Positions 52,665 through 61,375 of a stretch of DNA of 64,000 nucleotides are shown here, piece after piece. The notes below the pieces were generated by a model. That model made no database searches. It was not told the DNA's origin and worked only from the letters and a program-made list of their open reading frames with translations. The position numbers and the translations under genes were made by a program. Source of the stretch: CAZEAP01 sp964510315. GTDB taxonomy: Bacteria > Planctomycetota > Brocadiia > SM23-32. The stretch's first letter is position 1; every line of letters begins with the position of its first letter. Location: positions 1 through 64,000 of the forward strand of contig CAZEAP010000013.1 in NCBI GenBank assembly GCA_964510315.1. Reading direction: 5' to 3'.

Positions 52665-54755
52665 TCACTGCCCCTGTCGGCCACGGCCGCCCCCTCTGCC
52701 CCCGCCGGGGCCACCCCCGCGGCCTCCGCCCATTCCACCGAACTGCTGCAACAGCTTCCTTCGTTGCTCGCCGGAGAGGTCACGGGCCTGCTGAAAGAGC
52801 TTGTTGCGCTGCTGTTCGGACATGTTGCGGAAGAACTCCCGTTTCTCTTCGTCGCTCATGTCCTCCAGCTTGGTGAGCAGTTTCCGAACCTCCTCCGGCA
52901 CGTCCTGCTCGTGCTCTTCCGCCTCAGCGGCCTCCGGCTGCCCTTCTTGCTGGTCGGCCGGTCTCTCGGCCGGTTCCGGGGAGGGTTCGCGGGTCTCCTC
53001 TTCGGCTTCCTCTTCCTCACCGAGGCCCTCTTCCAGTTCTTCGGGCGGAGCCAGGTATACCTCTTCGCCCTCGCGGAGTCCCTCCTTGACCTGGACGAAC
53101 TTCTCGGTGAAATGGCCGCACTCGATCCGGCGGAGCTGGGGCGGGCCGTCCGTCTTCACCCAGCAGACACGGTTCCCTCTGTGGGTGGTAACCGCCTGGA
53201 CGGGGATGTAAAGCACGTCCTCCAGCTCGGCCACGACAATCTCGGCCGTGGCGGACATGCCGGGCGTCACGTCCTCGGGGAACTCCTCGAGGGCAACATC
53301 TGTCTCGTAGACCATGACGTCCGGATTCAGCCAGCGGTGCTCGGAGCTGGCCATGGGGCTGATCTTGGCCACCGTGCCGGGGAACTCCTCGCCCCCCAGG
53401 GCCTCCACGCTGATGCGCGCGGGCTGGTCCTTTTTCACCTTTGAGATCTGCGTCTCATGCACGTTCACCCGGGCGGCGAGTGTGTTCAGGTCGGGCATGG
53501 TGATGAGGGTCTCGTTGTGTCTGATCTCCGCACCTTCCTGAATGGGGTTATTACGCCGGCCCCAGGGATTGGTCGTCGAAGCATAAACGACGAGGCCCGG
53601 CTTAGTGGCCGCGATCGTGGAGTTCTCGATCATCTCTTTGGTCTTATCGAGCCGCTCCTTGTCCAGCTCTAAGTTGTGCTTTTTGGACTCTTTGTTCGCC
53701 TCCGCCTGGGCTTTTTCGCTCCTGGCCTTGGCCTTCACTTTCTCCAGTTCCAGCTCGGCTTCCTCGTAGTCGCTGCGCCGTTGCTCCACCTCCTTGGGCA
53801 GCGTATAGCGCATGAAGAGGCGCAGCTCTTCCTTTGCGGAGTCGAGCCTGACGGCGGCGCGCTGCTGTTCCAGCCTGTCGGCCGTCAGTTCATTGTCGCT
53901 GACGAAGTCGCGCTCGGCCAGCTTTTCGGTCCAGACCAGGTCGTCTTCAGCCCGGGTCAACTCCTTCTTGGCCAACTGAAGGTTCGAGGCCAGCTCGCGC
54001 AGTTTCTGACGTGCCTCGCCCCCCAGACCGAGCGTTGAGGAGCCGGACTCCGAGGCGCCCGGCTCCCCCAGCAGCTCACGGGCCAGCTCCGCGTCCTGCG
54101 CGAGGATCTGGCGGACCTCGCGCCGCGCCAGGGGGCCGATGTCGGTGAAGCTCATCTCGCCGGCCAGGAACAGATCAGCCAGCCGATCCCCCAGGTAGCG
54201 CTCCAGCTCCATCTCCTTGAACTTCAGGTCCAGCTCGGCCTTGTTGATATTGCTCCTGTTCTGCTTGAGCTGGATGTCGTAGTTCTCCTTGGCCTGGATG
54301 TAGCTGGCCTCGGCATTGCGGTAACTCATCTCCTGCTGGTCTTTCTTCTCCTCCAGTTCGGTGGCGTCCAGCTTCACCAGCACTTTGCCGTTCTCGACAT
54401 CCTCCTCGGTGATGATCGTGCCTTCAGGGATGATCTCCAGGATTGTGCTCCGGCCCTCCACCTTGCTCTTGACCTTCATCGATTCCATCGCCTGCAGCGT
54501 GCCGCCTTCGGTCACCGAGACCGTCAGGCCGCCCCGCTTCACGGGCGCGGTGGGAATCGTCTCGTAGTGGCCCTCCTCTCCGCCGGCGGCCAGCCAGCGG
54601 ATGCTGAGGACGGCCACCAGGAGGACCACCACGACGAGGACCGTCAGGCCGACGGCCCTGCTTCTTGGTCGGCGGGCGGTCGCGTCCTGCTCTCCCGCTG
54701 TGGGGCCGGCTGTGTAGCCTTCCTCGGTCCGTGTCTCTCCGTTACTTGTACTCAT
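52665..54755 (-). CDS. MacA/HlyD-like periplasmic adaptor with Gly/Arg-rich tail
   Basis: A 696-residue membrane-fusion protein, much longer than usual MacA. One membrane helix (VGLTVLVVVVLLVAVLSIRW) follows a charged N-terminus. The lipoyl/barrel parts (GTLQAMESMKVKSKVEG and VVYASTTNPWG) flank a long coiled-coil hairpin of ~200 residues (KAELDLKFKEMELERYL, LRLFMRYTLPKEVEQR). After the beta-barrel (VAELEDVLYIPVQAV) an added tail is very acidic, then EQRRKLLQQFGGMGGGRG and ends in repeated GGG and RGR. GGAGGAG precedes the ATG at 54755. The start overlaps the tolC-like stop by 14 bp. Confidence 0.88.
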   Translation of the reverse strand: MSTSNGETRTEEGYTAGPTAGEQDATARRPRSRAVGLTVLVVVVLLVAVLSIRWLAAGGEEGHYETIPTAPVKRGGLTVSVTEGGTLQAMESMKVKSKVEGRSTILEIIPEGTIITEEDVENGKVLVKLDATELEEKKDQQEMSYRNAEASYIQAKENYDIQLKQNRSNINKAELDLKFKEMELERYLGDRLADLFLAGEMSFTDIGPLARREVRQILAQDAELARELLGEPGASESGSSTLGLGGEARQKLRELASNLQLAKKELTRAEDDLVWTEKLAERDFVSDNELTADRLEQQRAAVRLDSAKEELRLFMRYTLPKEVEQRRSDYEEAELELEKVKAKARSEKAQAEANKESKKHNLELDKERLDKTKEMIENSTIAATKPGLVVYASTTNPWGRRNNPIQEGAEIRHNETLITMPDLNTLAARVNVHETQISKVKKDQPARISVEALGGEEFPGTVAKISPMASSEHRWLNPDVMVYETDVALEEFPEDVTPGMSATAEIVVAELEDVLYIPVQAVTTHRGNRVCWVKTDGPPQLRRIECGHFTEKFVQVKEGLREGEEVYLAPPEELEEGLGEEEEAEEETREPSPEPAERPADQQEGQPEAAEAEEHEQDVPEEVRKLLTKLEDMSDEEKREFFRNMSEQQRNKLFQQARDLSGEQRRKLLQQFGGMGGGRGGGPGGGRGGGRGRQGQ

Positions 54756-56409
54756 CAAAACTCTCCTCCAATGTTCCCCTGGGTCCAACACTGAGAATAT
54801 CCATGGCGCGGGCCAGATCCAGCCGGGCTACTCTATAGTCCACCAGTGTCCTGGCCACGCTGTTTTGGGCCCCGATCAGGTCATCCCGCGCGTCCAGCAG
54901 GTCCTGTGTTTCGGCGCGCCCGGCCTCCAGTCTCATCCGGGCGCTTTTGACGCGCTCCTGGGCGAGTTCGACGCTGCGTTCCTGGATTCTGTAGCTCCGG
55001 GCGGCCCGCCGGTACTGACGCCAGCTATCTCGGACTTCCTGCACGATCCTGTCCCGCAGTTCCTCCCGGTTCCGCCGGGCTCGCCGCAGGCTGATCAACT
55101 GACTCCGGTACGCATTCCTTTCGGCCTTCCTATCCAGCGGCAGGTCCAGCTCGAAACCGACCGAAGTGTCGGTCTGGTGCGCGTCGAAATCCAGCGGGCT
55201 GTTCTCGCCGTCGGTCCCGGCGGACAGCGATGCGCTCAGGTCGAGTCCGGGCAGCAGGTCGTTGGCGGCCACTTTCAATTGCCGTTCGGCGTCAACCACT
55301 TCCCCGCAGGCGGTGATCAGGTCGAGCCGGTTCACAAGTGCCGTTTCCACCAGGTCCTCTGCGGTGAATTCTATCTCCGCGGGCTCTCTGGCGGTCAGTC
55401 GAGTCAGCTCCCTCGGGTCCAGCACAACGTCGGCCTCGGTGGGCAGCCCGAGAGTAACCTTGAAGGCGTCGACCGCCGCCTGGTATCGCTGCTGTGCCAC
55501 CTCGAGTCGATCGGCGGCCCTCAGGACGTCCTGGCTGATGCGGTCCACCTCGAACCCGGCGATCCGCCCGGCCCTGGCGCGCCACTCGAAGCGTTCCTCG
55601 GTTCGGTCAAGGTTCTCGTAGTTGCGGCGCTCGTTCTCCAGCACCTGTTCCTGTCGTAGGACCTCGTAGTACTCCGATAGAATGTCCACGAAGAAGCGAC
55701 GACGGAACCGTACGAAGCTGCGCATCTGGTATATTACGTTTCTCTCAGCCTGCGTGAGTGGCTCGGTCACGGCCAGGCCCGCCCCCTGGAGCAGCGGCTG
55801 GTTGACGGTCACCTGCAGCAGGGAGGAGGCGGACTTCCGGGGATCGCCCGTCAGGTACTGACTCACCGTGGTGCCGAGGCTGACGCCGAGTCGCGTGCCG
55901 GTTGCCAGAAGCCAGTCGAAGCCGAAGTCCGTGTCGCCGCTGACCTGTTCCTCGTCCCCCAGGCCGGTGTTGTCGTAGTCTCCGCCCACTCGTCCGAACA
56001 GTTGCGGCGCGAAGGCGTGGCGCTGCAGGGTGAGGCCGAGCGCGCTGAGGTAGAGGCTTTCCTTGCGGTCCTGGTATTCGCGGCTGTTCACCGCCGCGAT
56101 CTCCAGTGCCTTCGCGAGGGACAACACGGCGGCGTTCTTTCGACCTTCGGGAACCTCGAACACCTCGTCTTCCACCCTGTCGGCCGCGACCTCCTGCCCG
56201 GTGGGGCATCCCTCCAGGGGGTCTTTCTCGGCCTGCTCTATGGTGAACTCCTCCACCATGCCCGGCACGGCGGGGGTCTTCTGCTGCAGGACGCCGTAGA
56301 CCTCGCGGTCGGCGCTCTCCCGGTAGCGCTCCGGCGAGCAGCCGGTGGCAAGTGCCGCCAGGGCGAGGCCCAGCAGAAGGCTCATCGATCTTGCTGAGGG
56401 CAACTTCAT
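54742..56409 (-). CDS. TolC-like outer-membrane efflux lipoprotein
   Basis: A 555-residue outer-membrane factor of the tripartite efflux system. The signal peptide ends in a lipobox (LAALATGCSP). Two repeated helical halves are visible: LAKALEIAAVNSREYQDRKE early, LVETALVNRLDLITACGEVV later, each typical of TolC/OEP domains. The end, DLARAMDILSVGPRG, is close to the macA-like start. The ATG at 56409 has GGGGAGG somewhat distant (about 10-12 bases). It lies six bases after tetR on the same strand. Confidence 0.88.
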   Translation of the reverse strand: MKLPSARSMSLLLGLALAALATGCSPERYRESADREVYGVLQQKTPAVPGMVEEFTIEQAEKDPLEGCPTGQEVAADRVEDEVFEVPEGRKNAAVLSLAKALEIAAVNSREYQDRKESLYLSALGLTLQRHAFAPQLFGRVGGDYDNTGLGDEEQVSGDTDFGFDWLLATGTRLGVSLGTTVSQYLTGDPRKSASSLLQVTVNQPLLQGAGLAVTEPLTQAERNVIYQMRSFVRFRRRFFVDILSEYYEVLRQEQVLENERRNYENLDRTEERFEWRARAGRIAGFEVDRISQDVLRAADRLEVAQQRYQAAVDAFKVTLGLPTEADVVLDPRELTRLTAREPAEIEFTAEDLVETALVNRLDLITACGEVVDAERQLKVAANDLLPGLDLSASLSAGTDGENSPLDFDAHQTDTSVGFELDLPLDRKAERNAYRSQLISLRRARRNREELRDRIVQEVRDSWRQYRRAARSYRIQERSVELAQERVKSARMRLEAGRAETQDLLDARDDLIGAQNSVARTLVDYRVARLDLARAMDILSVGPRGTLEESFDEYK

Positions 56410-56414
56410 CGTGG

Positions 56415-57002
56415 TCAGTCCTCCCCGTTCCGGCACAGAAGCCCGGCTTCGAACAGGTCTACGATGCCGACGGCCCAATCATCCCCGCCCGGCATCTCGT
56501 TGCGGTGGCGCATTCCGGTGCGCAGCATGCCGGAGAGGAGGCGGGCGGCGGCCGCCGGACTGAACTTCTCAAGCGCGTAGCACCCCTCCTCCAATCCCCG
56601 GCGAATGAAACCGGCGAGCACGTCCACGATCTTGTCGGATTTCTTTCGCCACTTCTTCCAAACCTTCTTTTTCCGTTTCCCCCGGAGCTGCCCGCTCCAC
56701 ATCAGGCTGAAAAGAGAGCGTCTCTCGGCGTAGAATCCGGTCAGGCAGCGGGCCGTCTCCCGCAACCCCTCCCCGGGGTCCTCCTGGTCTTTTCCAACCT
56801 CTCGCACGGATGCCACAAGCTCGTCCAGGCCCGACAGGATGACCTGGTAGTAGAGGTCCTCTTTGTCCTCGAAGTAGCGGTAGATGGTTCCCTTTCCCAC
56901 GCCGGCCCGTTCGCATATCCCGTCAAGGGTCACTTCATGGTATCGGCCGGCGGCGAACATCTCCTCAGCCGCCTCCAGTATCTGGTGTTCCTTCTCAGAC
57001 AC
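56415..57002 (-). CDS. TetR-family repressor of the efflux operon
   Basis: A 195-residue TetR regulator. The N-terminal helix-turn-helix is ILEAAEEMFAAGRYHEVTLD, then ICERAGVGKGTIYRYFEDKE, with the usual TIYRYF. The ligand domain contains a basic stretch (RGKRKKKVWKKWRKK) that is unusual. The GTG at 57002 has AGGGGAG five bases upstream. It is the first gene of the operon with tolC, macA and macB genes, so it probably represses them through the perfect palindrome upstream. Confidence 0.9.
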   Translation of the reverse strand: MSEKEHQILEAAEEMFAAGRYHEVTLDGICERAGVGKGTIYRYFEDKEDLYYQVILSGLDELVASVREVGKDQEDPGEGLRETARCLTGFYAERRSLFSLMWSGQLRGKRKKKVWKKWRKKSDKIVDVLAGFIRRGLEEGCYALEKFSPAAAARLLSGMLRTGMRHRNEMPGGDDWAVGIVDLFEAGLLCRNGED

Positions 57003-57147
57003 GGCATCTCCCCTCGCTCAGAGGTCTGTCTTCCGCCTCGCTTCGGCTCACGGGGCTCGGTCAACGTGCCCTCCAGACCGCAGTTCCCGTCGGGCGCTAC
57101 CCCTGGTGGGGAGCGGCCGCGCTCCGTCGTTCGGCCCGGCCCGATGG

Positions 57148-57221
57148 TGGCGTCTCAAACGAGACGCCCGCATAGAACTGACTGGTCAGTTCTATTTTCC
57201 CACCTTCTTGCTCCCCCGTCA
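57148..57221 (-). promoter_or_regulatory. tetR-efflux operon promoter, perfect operator and leader hairpin
   Basis: Minus-strand TTGACG (57216-57221), a 17-bp spacer and GAAAAT (57193-57198) form the promoter. Overlapping the -10 and start is a perfect palindrome with 10-bp arms TAGAACTGAC/GTCAGTTCTA and a two-base centre (57172-57193), a classic TetR site. Just downstream, GGCGTCTC-AAAC-GAGACGCC (57148-57167) forms a hairpin in the leader. The leader to the tetR GTG is about 180 bases. Confidence 0.75.
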
Positions 57222-57294
57222 AGCGAAACTGCACCATTTCCGGTTCTCCCCCCCTCGGGCCCTCGTGGCCGGGGCAGCGGGAAGGCGCGGCGTG

Positions 57295-57405
57295 GGCAGA
57301 ACGGCGAGATGCGTTCGGCGCCTGCCGGAAAGGTGCCTGACCATGTCGGCGCGAGAGACACGCGCCCGCCCAGGTACAAACGGATGCTATTGCCATCTAC
57401 AGAGC
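57295..57405 (+). repeat. Dispersed intergenic repeat, copy D (diverged)
   Basis: Keeps GGCAGAACGGCGAGATGCGT, GGCGCCT and TCTACAGAGC but has changed in the middle. The first inverted repeat becomes GGCGCCT/AGGTGCC (still pairing with G-T) and the second GGCGC/GCGCC with a longer loop, so pairing is kept while sequence varies. It lies between the divergent efflux operon and the GH5-like gene. Confidence 0.75.
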
Positions 57406-57494
57406 GCCCTTGTGGTTGACGGACGGACGGACGAGCCGTAGAGTCCGGGCCACAGGGCAAACTCCTGCGTGGAGACCACCTCAAGGAGGGAAAG

Positions 57495-59540
57495 ATGGAC
57501 GAATGGTTCGAGTTCACCCCCGAAAGGGATGATTTCTCACCGACCGCGATTGACTGCTCCCGCTTCATCGAGAAGCCGGCCGGCCGGCACGGCTTCCTCC
57601 AGGTCCAGGGCGAACGGTTCGTGTTCGAAGACGGCACCCCGGCCCGCTTCTACGGGTCTCAGATCGGCTGGATTGAGGACCGGGACGAGGTCGCCTACGT
57701 CGCCCGCCGGCTCCGCAAACAGGGCATCAACATCGTCCGCCGCCACGGCAACATCGGGGTGAGCGACCCGGACGGCGATTCGGTTCTGGACTACAGCGAA
57801 GAGCGCTGGGACGTGCTGGACTACATGATCCACCGGTTCGGGGAGGAGGGCGTCTACTTCATCCTCGACGTGGACTACTACCTGCCGGTGAAGCCGGGGG
57901 AGATCGACGGCCTGCCCGAGGGCGGCCGGACGATGCACCTGATGTTCTTCAACCAGCAGGCCCGCCGCCTGCGATACCAGCGGATGGAGGACGTCTTCAC
58001 CCACGTCAACCCCTACACCGGCCGCCGCTACTGCGAGGATCCCCTGATCGCCATGGTGGAGATCGTCAACGAGGATTCCCTGTTCTGGTACAGCCTGGAC
58101 CACCTGAAGGAGCCCTTCCGAGGGGAGCTTGAGCGGCAGTTCGCCGGCTGGCTGCGGGAGACCGGCGGGGAGGACGTCGGGGAGCGCGCCGAGCTGATGT
58201 CCATCGGCTGCCTGACCGAGGATTACCTGCGGGAGCATCCGGAGGAGCTGGATTACGCCAGGGCCCAGATGAGGTTCCTCTACGAGCTGGAGCAGGAGTA
58301 CTTCACCGGCACCTACCGGCACCTGCGCGATATCGGCCTGCGGCAGCCCATCTCCGGAACCAACTGGCGCGGCGGCGGCTTCACCACCCGCATTCACCTC
58401 CGGCCACAGGCCGAACTGGACTACCTGGACCGCCACGGCTACTGGGACCACCCCCGGGGCGAGGGCAACACCAAGTGGCGCATCGAGACCTGCACGTTCC
58501 ACAACCTGCCCATGGTGAAGGCCGTGGTTGTCGGCCCCGACGTGCAGCAGGAGAACAACGTGGGCAATCTCGTGCTGGCCAAAGCGTGGGAGCGCATCTT
58601 CGGCATGCCCATGACCATCACCGAATGGAACACCTGCCTCCCGAACCAGCACTGCCTGGAGGGCACCGGGCTGATGGTCGCCTACGGCCTGCTGCAGGGC
58701 TGGGAGAACCCCATGCAGTTCGGCTACTTCAGCACCGACTGGCAGGATGAGCTGGGACCCGGCTCGTTCGACATGCTGGGCAACCCGCCACAGCTCCTCC
58801 AGTACCCCGCCACGGCGGCAATGTGGCACCGCCGGGACATCCAGGAAGCCCCCGTGGTGGCCGAGATGGCCCTCACCATCAGGGAACTCTTCGAGCCGAG
58901 GGACAGTTTCAAGCCCCTGCCCTGGCCCGCCGCCTGGGTCGGCAAGGTGGGCTTCCGCTTCGTGGAGCAGCCCCGGGAGAGCGTCGCGGCGGATATCTCC
59001 GGCTACTGGGACGAGGACGCCCTGACGGCACGATCCCTCACCGATGAGCTGTGCTGGAACGCCGCCGACGGCGTCGTCACCGTGGACACCCCGCGGACGC
59101 AGGCGGTCATCGGCTTCCTCGGCGAAGAAGCGGTGTCCCTGGGCGCCGTCGAGGCCGACCTCTCCACCCCATTCGGGGCCCTCTACGTGACCAGCCTGGA
59201 AGAGGATGCGCCCATCCCCACCTCGGAGCACCTGCTGGTCACTGCGGTGGGGCCGGCCCGCAACACGGAGATGGAGTACGAGAAGACCGGCGAGCGATCA
59301 GAGAAACACGACGCCCCGCTGTGGCACCTGAAGGACACCGGCGAGGCGCCCGTACTGCTGCGGGCCGTCATCGGCGGGCTGCGCGTCCGGAGCGAACACG
59401 CGGGGGATATGAAATGCTGGGCGCTGGACTTCAACGGCAAGCGCAAAGCCGAGGTCCCGCTCGCAGTCAACGGGGACATGATCGTATTTGAGCTAACCGC
59501 CGATCACAAAACAACCTACTACGAGTTCGCCACTGCGTAA
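57495..59540 (+). CDS. GH5-like clan-A glycosidase
   Basis: A 681-residue TIM-barrel glycosidase. LRKQGINIVRRHGNIG near residue 75 is the usual GH5 beta-strand with Arg/His; acid/base Glu in MVEIVNEDSLFW and nucleophile Glu in MTITEWNTC mark clan A. After residue ~450 a beta-domain follows (AADISGYWDEDALTAR to VELPL-like strands), similar to those in cellulase-like planctomycete proteins. No signal peptide. AAGGAGGG lies four bases before the ATG at 57495. Substrate not identifiable by eye; beta-mannan or beta-glucan hydrolysis is plausible. Confidence 0.78.
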   Translation: MDEWFEFTPERDDFSPTAIDCSRFIEKPAGRHGFLQVQGERFVFEDGTPARFYGSQIGWIEDRDEVAYVARRLRKQGINIVRRHGNIGVSDPDGDSVLDYSEERWDVLDYMIHRFGEEGVYFILDVDYYLPVKPGEIDGLPEGGRTMHLMFFNQQARRLRYQRMEDVFTHVNPYTGRRYCEDPLIAMVEIVNEDSLFWYSLDHLKEPFRGELERQFAGWLRETGGEDVGERAELMSIGCLTEDYLREHPEELDYARAQMRFLYELEQEYFTGTYRHLRDIGLRQPISGTNWRGGGFTTRIHLRPQAELDYLDRHGYWDHPRGEGNTKWRIETCTFHNLPMVKAVVVGPDVQQENNVGNLVLAKAWERIFGMPMTITEWNTCLPNQHCLEGTGLMVAYGLLQGWENPMQFGYFSTDWQDELGPGSFDMLGNPPQLLQYPATAAMWHRRDIQEAPVVAEMALTIRELFEPRDSFKPLPWPAAWVGKVGFRFVEQPRESVAADISGYWDEDALTARSLTDELCWNAADGVVTVDTPRTQAVIGFLGEEAVSLGAVEADLSTPFGALYVTSLEEDAPIPTSEHLLVTAVGPARNTEMEYEKTGERSEKHDAPLWHLKDTGEAPVLLRAVIGGLRVRSEHAGDMKCWALDFNGKRKAEVPLAVNGDMIVFELTADHKTTYYEFATA

Positions 59541-59547
59541 GGGATTC

Positions 59548-59768
59548 CGTCCAAGAACGCCAGAGCGCCTATGAATTCCATGGCGAGCAGGCCGAGCAGC
59601 ACCCAAAGGGCAGTGCGCACCGCCGGCCGCCGCCGAACTCCCGCCGCCCGAACTCCTCGCAATCGAACTCGTCGCACCCGCTGTAACCGGTTGGGATTCC
59701 CCCCATCCCTCAGTGCTGTCTGGCCACCCGGTTGCTTCGTCGGAGCCACACTCCGGGCTACGGCGTAT
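59548..59768 (-). pseudogene. Degenerate duplicate of the zinc-ribbon gene
   Basis: The minus strand reads PECGSDEATGW from 59768, matching the gene at 61376-61687, then continues with recognisable but frameshifted DNA similarity (AATCCCAACCGGTTACAGC versus CATCCCAACCGGCTACAGC) through the membrane-anchor part. The first zinc knuckle and start are missing, a stop codon precedes the match, and several indels break the frame. It lies about 1.8 kb from the intact copy. Confidence 0.65.
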
Positions 59769-59787
59769 TCCCCCGCCGCGGTGCCGT

Positions 59788-60594
59788 TCAGTTTATACGG
59801 ACACTCGTGACCGTGTTGTCGGACTCCTCTATGACCAGATTCTCCATAATCTGCCAGGAGTTCAGACGCCACCCGATCTTCTCGTCCGGCACGTAGTTCA
59901 TCTCAATGTCGCCGACCAACTCGCCCCCGCAACGGCACTGATACCTGAGGACGGCATAGTCCATGTCCTCGGCCAGCCAGTATCTATCCAGGAGCGCTTT
60001 CTGCGAGGGCACCGGCCAGACGTAGTCGAGCACTATACATGGATGCCCTCGGTACTCTGTGCTCTCCACCAGAACGAGATCGTCGAGGTCCGCGTGCCAC
60101 AGCACCGGATGCAGGAGTCGGTGCGCCACAAGCACCGGCGCCAGGTCAAACTCCCGAAGGAACTGAGCCTCGTCCGGGAGCGACCCCGCCCCAAGCTCCC
60201 CTTCCAGCGGATAGGAGTGGGATTTTTCCATCGGCTGGAATTCCCCCTCGAGGACATTCCACACCATGTCGTGCCGCTCGTAACGGATCTCGTCGCTGTT
60301 GACCACCACCCGCCGCCATTCCTGAAGTTCGGTATCTTCAGCCGGTGCCGGCAGGGCAATCTCCTCGCCCGAGGCCCTGGCAAAACCAGCGGCCTGGGGG
60401 TCATGGCCACCCTGCTTTGCACGCACGGTGGATTCCCATTCGTAGACAAACGAGTCCACTGCAGCCTCGCGTGCGGCGACGGCATCCAGGACGGCCTGCA
60501 GGTCATTATCTGAAGCCCGGGTCCCCGCAGCCATCAGAATACCGCCCACGACGAGCGCTCCAATCACCAGTGAAAAAAGCCATTTGCGCTTCAT
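59788..60594 (-). CDS. Secreted protein, LolA/outer-membrane-lipoprotein-sorting-like
   Basis: A 268-residue exported protein with a signal peptide or anchor (WLFSLVIGALVVGGILMAAG). The rest is a series of beta-strand-like segments (WESTVRAKQGG, WRRVVVNSDEIRYERHDMVW, CIVLDYVWPV, YAVLRYQCRC) with a pattern reminiscent of LolA/RseB-type lipid-binding folds, but no definite motif. GGAGGG lies before the ATG at 60594. It may follow the small gene at 60653 in one transcript. Confidence 0.6.
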   Translation of the reverse strand: MKRKWLFSLVIGALVVGGILMAAGTRASDNDLQAVLDAVAAREAAVDSFVYEWESTVRAKQGGHDPQAAGFARASGEEIALPAPAEDTELQEWRRVVVNSDEIRYERHDMVWNVLEGEFQPMEKSHSYPLEGELGAGSLPDEAQFLREFDLAPVLVAHRLLHPVLWHADLDDLVLVESTEYRGHPCIVLDYVWPVPSQKALLDRYWLAEDMDYAVLRYQCRCGGELVGDIEMNYVPDEKIGWRLNSWQIMENLVIEESDNTVTSVRIN

Positions 60595-60652
60595 GACAGC
60601 AACCCTCCGTTCCAGTGAAAAGTGGTCAGGAAATCTCAGACTGCTTACTCTC

Positions 60653-60967
60653 TTATTCGCAGGTCCCGTCAGGAATAATGTCGCCGCCACTGGCCGGGCC
60701 GGAAACTTCGGTGGCCTTTGCGTAATCGCCTATCTCCGGCTCGCACTCCCACAGGCCGTCGGGATGACACTCCTTGTCCACCCAATTCTCTTTGTCGGGT
60801 TTGTAAGTACCGCCGGGTGGATCCGCCCACGCCCCCCCCCCGGTCGCCACCTCTTCCTCCCGGGCGCGACTCCGAACGCTTGCGCCGGCCGAGCGGGGAA
60901 CGCAACTATATGGTACATTATTGCGCTGCCTGAGACTCATAATAGCAGAACACCTGTGTCCTTTCAA
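60653..60967 (-). CDS. Small Cys-containing hypothetical protein, doubtful
   Basis: A 104-residue frame. Only the last ~50 residues look protein-like (KPDKENWVDKECHPDGLWEC, then EPEIGDYAKATEV); the first half reads as random. A run of ten C on the plus strand (60832-60841, ten G in the coding sense) separates the two, so the true N-terminus may be in another frame or the gene may be broken. No alternative frame is clearly better. Confidence 0.3.
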   Translation of the reverse strand: MKGHRCSAIMSLRQRNNVPYSCVPRSAGASVRSRAREEEVATGGGAWADPPGGTYKPDKENWVDKECHPDGLWECEPEIGDYAKATEVSGPASGGDIIPDGTCE

Positions 60968-61375
60968 GCGAAAAAAGGCCTACTTCGCAGTACTGCCCCG
61001 CCCTTTGCGGGGAGGTGTTGGGCGTCAACGAATCTTTTGGATTGCTTCCGTTGGGCTGCTTCCGGCGCCGAAGCAACGCCAAACGCCCACTCAGATGCTC
61101 GGCTGCCCGACTTCACGGAATGTGTAAGACATTGCTCATGAAGCGCTTAGAGCTTCCAGGCATGGCGACCACCAAACCTGGCCGTTCTCACAAAATCCTT
61201 TCCCGCACGGTCCCTCTGAACATACCCCCTGAATGGGAGCGATGAAGGATCTCGTTGTGTGCTCCGCAGGTGTTGTGCTCCCCGGCGTACCCGGCCCATT
61301 CCTGGAGCGCCCCGCCGGCATCGGCAGCCCGCCACGGCAGAATCTGGGAACGACCTCCGAGGCGGGTGGAGCGCC
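60968..61375. other. Intergenic region without recognisable feature
   Basis: About 400 bp between the doubtful small gene and the zinc-ribbon gene. I see no gene, no strong promoter boxes, no known RNA and no copy of the dispersed repeats. It is less GC-rich than its surroundings at 60968-61250. Confidence 0.45.

Noticed and set aside
60832..60841. Phase-variable gene at a G10 tract.
   Set aside because: No surface-protein or enzyme frame can be reconstructed on the 5' side of the tract in any of the three frames, so phase variation is not supported.
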